From: Urophycis tenuis
Taxonomy: Eukaryota > Chordata > Actinopteri > Gadiformes > Phycidae
Direction: 5' to 3'
Assembly: GCA_036785325.1 (NCBI GenBank)
Contig: JAXIVH010000010.1
Location: 1,553,373-1,617,372 of the forward strand
DNA length: 64,000 bases
The position numbers and the translations under genes were made by a program. Below, one piece after another: positions 52,285 to 64,000 of this stretch (positions within the stretch are counted from its first letter, which is position 1; the number at the start of each line of letters is the position of its first letter). The notes under the pieces are model-generated. The model saw only the letters and a list, made by a program, of their open reading frames with translations, was not told where the DNA came from and ran no database searches.

Positions 52285-55200
52285 GGTTCTGCATTGATTA
52301 TCGTCGTCTGAATGCAGTGACGATCAAAGACTCACACCCCCTCCCGCGAGTGGATGATAGCCTGGATGCTCTAGCTGGCTCGGCCTGGTTCAGCATGCTT
52401 TACTTTTGGAACGGCTACTGGCAGGTAGAAGTGGCTGAGGAGGATCACGAGAAGACAGCTTTCATGGCCGGCCAGGGCCTGTATCAGTGGCGGGCTATGC
52501 CTATGGGTCTGACAAATTCTCCATCCACGTTTCAACGCATGATGGAGCTCATTCTGAGGGGCCTGCCGTGGCACATTTGTATGGTATATTTGGATGATAT
52601 ACTGGTTTACAGCCGTACATTCACAGACCATCTCCTTCATTTGGATGGAGTCCTTTCTAGGATCCAGCTGGTGGACCTGAAGTTGAATCCCAGGAAATGC
52701 CACTTTGCCTGGGACCATGTTGTGTACCTGGGCCACTTGGTCTCCAGGGATGGTGTCACCAGGCGGAACTACATGCACGGGCGCTGGTTCTGGGGGGGGG
52801 GCAGAAGTTAGAGCGGCACCCCAGATGGCAGCCTCTGTGCCGGTAAACAACAGCCATTTGGTAAACGCTGGCATGCCAATTAGGTTTGCTAATCAATGTT
52901 AAGTGGAGGCTGGTTTGGCTACTTTAACTATCAACCGCCGATTGGGCAGCGGTAGGCGAGGAGCACTTTAAAAGCTTGTGTTTTTGAGCTTTCACGGCAG
53001 GGAAGACCGGAGTAGCAGCCAGACGGAGAGGAACAACGCGGAGAGGAAACTGTGGACGAGTGGCGGAGTTGGAAACCGTCGAATAGTTGTGGAGGACACC
53101 TCACGGATTGGAAACCGTAGACGGAACCCCCCTCTATCCTTTGGGCGAGATAAGTGCTGCTATGTGCTTGCTATATTCCCCTAGCCGCTCACGCCACTGC
53201 GGTGTCTCAGCTCAATGCTGGTCAGCCCGTTGTTCGCTACACTGCCACCGCAGCTCTCTATCTTGCTTGCTTGCCTCCTGGCCAACGAACTATGTAACTT
53301 CGACAAGTGCTGCTGTCACTACCCCTGACTCCTGCCGGTATGAACGTTGTTAGTTTCATAGCCATCTGAATTTCAGCAGACCGTGTTGTGCTTACCCCTG
53401 CTGCCCCATCACTGCACGCGATGCTGTCGCCACCCCTGCCTGTATGCGTGCTGCTAGCTCTTAAGCACCTGAACTGTTGTACACTGTGCTGGGCTTCCTA
53501 CTCCCTTTCCTCCCCCTCTTTGGTGTAGCTACTTGCTACCCCCCATCTCCTGTTCTTGAACCCTTGCTGTTCCTCCCCCAAAGTCAGATCTCGTTGGGCC
53601 CCCATTCCCCCCTGGCCTGTGGGCTAGTGCTGTCCCTCTTCCCCTTTCCCAGCCAGCTCACCCGCGTTGCCTGACCTAACGAGTGCTGTGTTTACTTATC
53701 CACTCTATTACCTGGAGTGCTGTGGATTGCCGTATTCTCACTGTGTGCTAAGCGTGGAGTGTGTGTGTTTCGCAATCTCTTCAGGTCACACGGGTAGCTT
53801 ATAAGGAGACCCCACCCCCCACTTGGACCATGACTGGAACTGACCTGATCCTCTGGCTACCCCCTCAGATACTCCCCCTCCCCCTTGGACTCTCACACCC
53901 GCACAAATATCCATTTTAATTAATAAATAGTAACTTTTATTTTGACTCTGTTGTCCCGCTTGTCTTGTTGGTGGTTGTGTTACAACTCCTCAAGGTTGCT
54001 ACAGTACATCCCCACCAGCACTCTTGCCTGGCGACAATAGTCTCCAGCCAGACCCACGGAACACTGGTAAGGTAAGAACTTGGCCAACCCCCCGCACCCT
54101 GTCCGAGGTCAGGGCCTTTGTGGGTCTATGCTCTTATTATAGGAGATATGTGCGTGTTTTCTCCCAACATACTGCACCACTGAACCGGCTGGCAGGGAAG
54201 AATGTGCCCTTTGAGTGGTCAGCTGAGTGTGAGCCAGCGTTCACCTACCTCAAGCAAGTGCTTACATCCTCCCCGGTGGTTACGTTACCTAACTTCGCAC
54301 TTCTTTTCAAGGTGTACACCAACGCCTCTAAGGACTCTGTGGGAGCAGTGCTGGCCCAGGATGAAGAGGGTTGTGAGAAGGTGATTGCCTACACCAGCCA
54401 GGCCCTCACACACACAGAAAAGATGGTCCACCTTTGACAGGGAACTATGGGCTTTGGTGTGGGCAGTGCGTGAGTTCAAACACTATGTGGGACTATCTAC
54501 ATTCTCCATCATCACTGACCATTGCTCTCTGCTGGGCCTCAGGTGTATGGCTATTGATAATGACCCTACTGGACGGAGGAGTAGGTGGGTGCTGGAGTTG
54601 GACCCGTTTGACTGGGTCACGGTCCACAAGGATGGCTCCCGCAACACAAAAATGCTGATGCTCTGTCCCACTGACCCGTGTCCCCAGACCCTGTCGAGCC
54701 GAATGCTCCTGCAGCTGGACTTTACGCCGTGGCCTCAGTGGAGGCGTCTGACCACTCTCCGCCTGCAGACGGGGCACAAATAGAGCCAGTTCCTGTCTAT
54801 TCACTCTGTGGTAGTGGAGCTGAATTGCAGTCATTACAGCGTGAAGATCCTGACATTAGTACGGTGTTGACTTGGTTGGAGCAGGGCATAGTGCGGCGGC
54901 CTCTTAGACTCCCCAGGGATTCCTCTGCCAGCTTGAGGAAGCTATGGACTGAGTTTCACCGTCTGTCTGCGATTGAGGGGCTGCTGTGCCGCACGGTGTT
55001 GCCTGAAACCACGGGGGAGAAGCGGATTCAGGCTGTTGTTCCTGCAGCCATGGTACCGGAGCTCCTTCGACAGTTGCATGGGGGGCCAGCTGCCGCACAC
55101 CAACACACAACGTGTCTGAGAAAAGGCCAGGCAATCCTGCTACTGGCCCTTCATGTTGAGGGACATAAGATAGTGGTGTGAGCAATGCAGGGCCTGTCAG

Positions 55201-56240
55201 ACTCGCAGGAGCCCAGTCCCAGGGCCGAGGGCTCCTATGGGGGGGTCCCAAGTTGGCCGTCCTCTGCAGCGGGTGGCCGCAGACATCCTGGAGCTACCCA
55301 TGACATCTCGGGGGAACAGGTACATCTTAGTTGTAGAGGACTACTTCACTAAGTTTGTTGCACTGCTTTACCGAATCAGACAGCACACTCAGTCGCACGC
55401 TGCCTTTTTGAGGATTATGTGTTGGTGCATGGTGTCCCCGAAATCCTGAATAGTGACCAGAGCTGGCAGTTTGAAGCAGAGTTGATTGAGAGCCTCTGTC
55501 AGTGGCTGGGGATTAAGAAAACCTGCACCACTGCCTATAATCCCAAATCTGATGGCATGGTGGAGCGTCACAACCGGACTTTAATCGATAAGCTAGCTAA
55601 GATGTTGCTCTCTCATGGAGTTGAATGGGACACTTATGTGAAGCAAGTTGCCTTTGCATACAACACCTCTAAACATGCCAGCACCCGGTTCACCCCCTTC
55701 TACCTCATGCACGGATGTGAGGCCCAGGTCCCTGCTGACATGCTGGTGCCTGCTAGTGCTCTGGACTCCCGGGGCACTGGATCCCAGATGGATTATGCAT
55801 CCACCATTGCACAGCGGCTGGAGTCAGCCTTCAGCACAGTTAGGCTTAACTCTTTGGAGGCTCGGGAGAGACAGAAACTCTACGATGTCGAGAGTAGCTG
55901 CCACCGTCCCCACGGTTGTGCAAGTGCTGGTTTCTGGTGGAGAGGCTGCACTAACACATCGCATCAACGCTCTCGACCCGATGGAGCGGGCTCAAGTGGC
56001 TCATCATGACAGACTGAAACCGTACACTCTGCCATTGCCTGCACAGACTGTTCCTGCCACTCCTGTTGTCGTTAGTTCTCCTCCTGTGGTCGAGTCTTCA
56101 CCAATTCACCGGCTCCCACAAAGCAGGGATCAGCCTCAGGCTGGTGAGTTGGATAATGGGAGCCGGAGCTCAGGGCCAGACAGTCTTGCAGTGGGTGAGT
56201 GGTGCGCCCTCCGCCCCATTTGCTCATTTGTCATGTTTTG
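52285..56240 (+). pseudogene. Gypsy pol remnant: RT, RNase H, integrase
   Basis: RT begins CIDYRRLN and includes MPMGLTNSPSTFQ and the catalytic YLDD at about 52592. It is cut at about 52758. It resumes at about 54045 with KVRTWPTPRTLSEV and RNase H (VYTNAS at about 54315). Frameshifts occur near 54420 and near 54655. The integrase zinc-binding region is disrupted near 55100-55190, then the core has AADILEL, NSDQ and GMVERHNRT, with another frameshift near 55420. The C-terminal part changes frame near 55880. It cannot encode a functional protein. Confidence 0.82.
52758..54045 (+). repeat. Insertion in the second Gypsy element, probably a solo LTR
   Basis: About 1.29 kb with no coding motifs. 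It has a TTTAAAAG box at about 52968, long C/T-rich stretches (53500-53660) and AATAAATAG at about 53922 followed by GTTGTGTTACA. That order (TATA-like box, then poly(A) signal, then an ACA end) suggests an LTR. I could not fix the ends by a duplication. Confidence 0.45.
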
Positions 56241-56496
56241 AAGTTACTGTGTACTGGGTTGGGCAATGCAGTGAAAGCTTGCTGGTTTAAAAACAAAACA
56301 AAACAATTTTGTATTCAGGCTAGGTTTTATGTGTACAGCCTCAAGGTGTGTGACTATATTATGATCCTGTTGGGATTACAGGTAATAGGAATTTGTGGGG
56401 TTGTTCTCCCCATGTTTTTTTACGGGTTGTGTTTTGTTTTGTACCTGTTTTTTTGTTTGTTTGTTGGAGAAACGTGGGCGTTTCTTATTGAGGGGG

Positions 56497-56716
56497 TGAC
56501 GTGTGTAACAGACTGTTCTGTGTTTGTGTGAAAAAGGAGGTGTGTCCCTCTGAGTTGCCGTAGCAGGGTTTTACCGCAGAGGTTGATTGTGTGTTGCCTC
56601 TCGGTTGGGAGGAATAAAGTGAAGCGGAGTTGCTGCTGAACACACTATCTTGTCTCCTGTCCCGTTCATCGTTCCCTTATCATCCAGTACATGCAAACCC
56701 AGAACGCTCGGGTACA
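56497..56716 (+). repeat. Probable 3' LTR of the second Gypsy element
   Basis: Starts TGACGTGTGTAACAGAC directly after the AGGGGG purine tract, has AATAAAG at about 56612 and ends near CTCGGGTACA. The 5' LTR is missing, so the limits are approximate. Confidence 0.55.
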
Positions 56717-56814
56717 CTGATAGTGGCTTCAGAAGAGGAACCTGCTAAAATTAAGTCGATTGCAGAATATGCCATCAGGACATGAAAGGATGAATTCAGT
56801 ATTTACTAATCCAT

Positions 56815-56940
56815 AACCACTGTGCTTATCAATGAGGGGTAAAACATTTATAACTGTTTATAAACTACATACTACTGTGCTTATCAATGATGAGTAAACC
56901 ATTTCTAACCGTGTTAATAAACTACATACTAATGAGTATT
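56815..56940. repeat. Two tandem units of about 58 bp
   Basis: GTGCTTATCAATGA...TAAACTACATACTA occurs twice in a row with small differences. Noncoding, just downstream of MORC3-like copy 2. Confidence 0.65.
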
Positions 56941-57460
56941 CATGCGTTCAAAATGATGAATTCAGTATTTATTCATGATTTACTAATGCTAGTGTGTACT
57001 CATTATGAAGTGTTACCGATTGGAGCAAAACTTGAGATAATTTTTAATGAACAATTAATAATGAGACCTCCACACAGTCATAAGCATTCCCAACAATATG
57101 TACCTTAACATTCATAATATTTTTTCATCATGTAATTATATATTATTTGAACAAGTTACGTTTTCCTTCCATTCCATTTAAAAAACAAACAAACACTGAA
57201 AACAGCACTTATGAGACAGAACAAACCATGAGGTCTGCTGAGCTTTACAACCAATAGAAGACCCACAAATCTGACCTATTAAACAAAAAAACATTCTGGA
57301 TACATAGATCATTGCTGTGAACAGTCAGCACAGAAACCGAAAAAATAACTGACCAACACTAAAACTAAAAACACCAAATTATCAAAACATGAAAAAGTTG
57401 TGAAAAACATTAGCAGTAAAATAATTTAAGAACACATTCTCTGTGCATCCCCAATCCTAG

Positions 57461-61460
<4,000 letters not shown>

Positions 61461-61660
61461 NNNNNNNNNNNNNNNNNNNNNNNNNNNNNNNNNNNNNNNN
61501 NNNNNNNNNNNNNNNNNNNNNNNNNNNNNNNNNNNNNNNNNNNNNNNNNNNNNNNNNNNNNNNNNNNNNNNNNNNNNNNNNNNNNNNNNNNNNNNNNNNN
61601 NNNNNNNNNNNNNNNNNNNNNNNNNNNNNNNNNNNNNNNNNNNNNNNNNNNNNNNNNNNN
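61461..61660. other. Assembly gap of exactly 200 N
   Basis: A round-number run of N, so a placeholder of unknown true length. It interrupts a MORC3-like exon on the left and starts within an RTE-like ORF on the right. Confidence 0.99.
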
Positions 61661-64000
61661 TTCAACGCCCATGTGGGCAATGACAGTGAGACCTGGAGGG
61701 GCGTGATTGGGAGGAACGGCCCCCCTGATCTGAACCCGAATGGTGTTTTGTTGTTGGACTTCTGTGCTCGTCATGGATTGTCCATAACAAACACCATGTT
61801 CAAGCATAAGGGTGTCCACATGTGCACTTGGCACCAGGACACCCTAGGCCGCAGTTCGATGATCAACTTTGTAGTTGTATCATCAGACTTGCGGCCACAT
61901 GTCTTGGACACTCGGGTGAAGAGAGGGGCGGAGCTGTCAACTGATCACCACCTGGTGGCGAGTTGGCTCCGATGGCGGGGGAAGATGCCGGTCAGACCTG
62001 GCAGACCCAAACGTACTGTGAGGGTCTGCTGGGAACGTCTGGCTGAATCTCCTGTCAGAACGAGCTTCAACTCCCACCTCCGGGAGAGCTTCAACCATGT
62101 CCCGGGGGAGGCGGGGGACATAGAGTCCGAGTGGACCTTGTTCCGTGCCTCCATTGTTGAAGCGGCCGACCGGAGCTGTGGCCGTAAGGTCGTCGGTGCC
62201 TGTCGCGGCTGCAACCCCCGAACCCGCTGGTGGACCCCAGCGGTAAGGGATGCCGTCAAGCTGAAGAAGAAGTCCTACCGGGCCTTTTTGGCCCGTGGGA
62301 CTCCTGAGGCAGCTGATGGGTACCGGCGGGCCAAGCGGGGCGCGGCTTCGGCGGTTGCGGAGGCAAAAACTCGGGTGTGGGAGGAGTTTGGTGAGGCCAT
62401 GGAGAAGGACTTCCGAACGGCTTCGAGGAGGTTCTGGACCACCATCCGGCGTCTCAGGAGGGGGAAGCAGTGCTCTGTCAACACCGTGTATGGGAGAGAC
62501 GGGGCACTGCTGACCTCGACTCGGGACGTTGTGAATCGGTGGGGGGAATACTTCGAAGACCTCCTCAATCCCACCAACACGCCTTCCACTGAGGAAGCAG
62601 GATCTGGGGACTCAGGGGGGGACTCTCCTATCTCCGGGGCTGAGATCGCCGAGGTGGTTAAAAAGCTCCTCGGTGGCAAGGCCCCGGGGGTGGACGAGGT
62701 CCACCCCGAGTTCCTAAAGGCCCTGGATGCTGTGGGGCTGTCTTGGTTGACACGTCTCTGCAGCATCGCGTGGACATCGGGGGCAGTGCCTCTGGATTGG
62801 CAGACCGGGGTGGTGGTTCCCCTCTTCAAAAAGGGGGACCGGAGGGTGTGCTCCAACTACAGGGAGATCACACTCCTCAGCCTCCCCGGTAAGGTCTATT
62901 CGGGGGTCCTGGAGAGGAGGGTCCGTAGGATAGTCGAACCTCGGATTCAGGAGGAGCAATGTGGTTTTCGTCCCGGCCGTGGAACTGTGGACCAGCTCTA
63001 TACCCTTTGTGCGGTACTCGAGGGTGCATGGGAGTTCGCCCAACCAGTCTACATGTGCTTTGTGGACTTGGAGAAGGCGTTCGACCGTGTCCCTCGGGGA
63101 GCCCTGTGGGGGGTGCTCCGGGAGTATGGGGTACCGGGCCCGCTGTTACGGGCCATCGGGTCCCTGTACTCCCGGTGCCAGAGCTTGGTCCGCATTGCCG
63201 GCAGTAAGTCGAGCCTGTTTCCGGTGAGGGTTGGCCTCCGCCAGGGCTGCCCTTTGTCACCGATTCTGTTCACAACTTTTATGGACAGAATTTCTAGGCG
63301 CAGCCAGGGCGTTGAGGGGTTACGGTTCGGTGGCCTCAGGATTGCGTCACTGCTTTTCGCAGATGATCTTGTCCTGTTGGCTTCATCGGGCCGTGACCTT
63401 CAGCTCTCACTGGAGCGGTTCGCAGCCGAATGTGAAGCGGCTGGGATGAGGATCAGCACCTCCAAATCCGAGGCCATGGTTCTCGGCCGGAAAAGGGTGG
63501 AGTGCACTCTCCGGGTCGGGGAGGAGATTCTGCCTCAAGTGGAGGAGTTCAAGTATCTCGGGGTCTTGTTCACGAGTGAGGGGAGGATGGAGCGGGAGAT
63601 TGACCGACGGATCGGTGCGGCGTCGGCAGTGATGCGGGCTCTGCACCGGTCCGTCATGGTGAAGAAGGAGCTGAGCCTAAAGGCGAAGCTCTCGATTTAC
63701 CGGTCAATCTACGTTACTACCCTCACCTATGGTCACGAGCTGTGGGTAGTGACCGAAAGAACGAGATCGCGAATACAAGCGGCCGAAATGAGTTTCCTCC
63801 GCAGGGTGTCCGGGCTCTCCCTTAGAGATAGGGTGAGAAGCTCGGTCATCCGGGAGGGGCTCAGAGTAGAACCGCTGCTCCTCTGCATCGAGAGGAGCCA
63901 GTTGCGGTGGCTCTGGCATCTAGTGAGGATGCCTCCTGGACGCTTCCCTGGGGAGGTGTTCCGGGCACGTCCCTCCGGGAGGAGGCCCCGGGGAAGACCC
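61661..64000 (+). mobile_element. RTE-like LINE, second stretch, indistinguishable from 34963-37302
   Basis: The sequence corresponds to 34963-37302 with a constant offset of 26698 and no difference in any part I compared. It begins within the endonuclease domain and leaves the window near the C-terminus. It has no visible 5' end of its own. Confidence 0.95.
61661..64000 (+). CDS. RTE-like endonuclease-reverse transcriptase, partial
   Basis: Open throughout, 780 codons, starting FNAHVG at the gap edge. Same RT blocks as the other copy (VDLEKAFDRV, LRQGCPLSP, FADD at about 63357). It ends at the window edge, about 48 codons before the expected stop. Whether this is a real second copy or a duplicated contig is questioned in the findings. 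Confidence 0.85.

Larger units (their letters stand above)
52285..56716 (+). mobile_element. Second Gypsy element, 3' part only, interrupted
   Basis: Starts within reverse transcriptase and runs through RNase H, integrase, a 3' untranslated region, a G-run polypurine tract (AGGGGG at 56491-56496) and a likely 3' LTR. Gag, protease and the 5' LTR are missing. A foreign block of about 1.3 kb splits it between RT and RNase H. Confidence 0.8.

Overview
This window looks like teleost fish genomic DNA. It is intron-rich and dominated by transposable elements of kinds that crowd fish genomes: CR1/L2-type, RTE-like, L1-like and I-type LINEs, tRNA-derived SINEs, hAT and TTAA-target DNA transposons, P-element/THAP transposase, Gypsy elements and solo LTRs. 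It also holds two tandem MORC3-like genes. All family assignments come from reading motifs, with no database search. There are no prokaryotic features, no CRISPR array and no tRNA or rRNA gene that I could see.

Layout. 1-5053: the 3' three quarters of an L1-type LINE (+), inserted into an I/Nimb-like LINE (-) that runs 5054-8205. 8624-13281: a complete Gypsy element with identical 165-bp LTRs and a 5-bp target duplication, but a broken pol. 14114-20093: remains of a spliced THAP9/P-element transposase gene (-) whose exons and intron carry a hAT element, a TTA-target element, and a second hAT that itself holds a solo LTR. 21643-22011: a tRNA-type SINE (-). 22024-25353: a near full-length but broken CR1/L2-type LINE.

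27622-46552: MORC3-like copy 1 (-), about 13 exons with all GHKL ATPase motifs but no CW zinc finger. Its introns hold a tRNA SINE, a CR1/L2-type LINE, a full-length RTE-like LINE with an intact ORF (34106-37475), a 4.3-kb TTAA-target DNA transposon with a degenerate ORF (38203-42469) and solo LTRs. 43-52 kb: a graveyard of solo LTRs, an inverted-repeat family, a THAP-bearing TIR element, LINE fragments and a hAT. 52285-56716: 3' part of a second Gypsy element, itself interrupted. 57461-61460: MORC3-like copy 2 (-), which keeps the CW finger and a long coiled coil but runs into a 200-base N gap. 61661-64000: a stretch indistinguishable from part of the RTE-like LINE in copy 1, probably an assembly join artefact.

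The only candidate host genes are the two MORC3-like paralogs (nuclear GHKL ATPases with chromatin-silencing roles in known family members). The rest is a layered insertion record. In many places target-site duplications, an interrupted reading frame or a second repeat copy serve as an internal 'empty site', so the order of insertion can be read directly.
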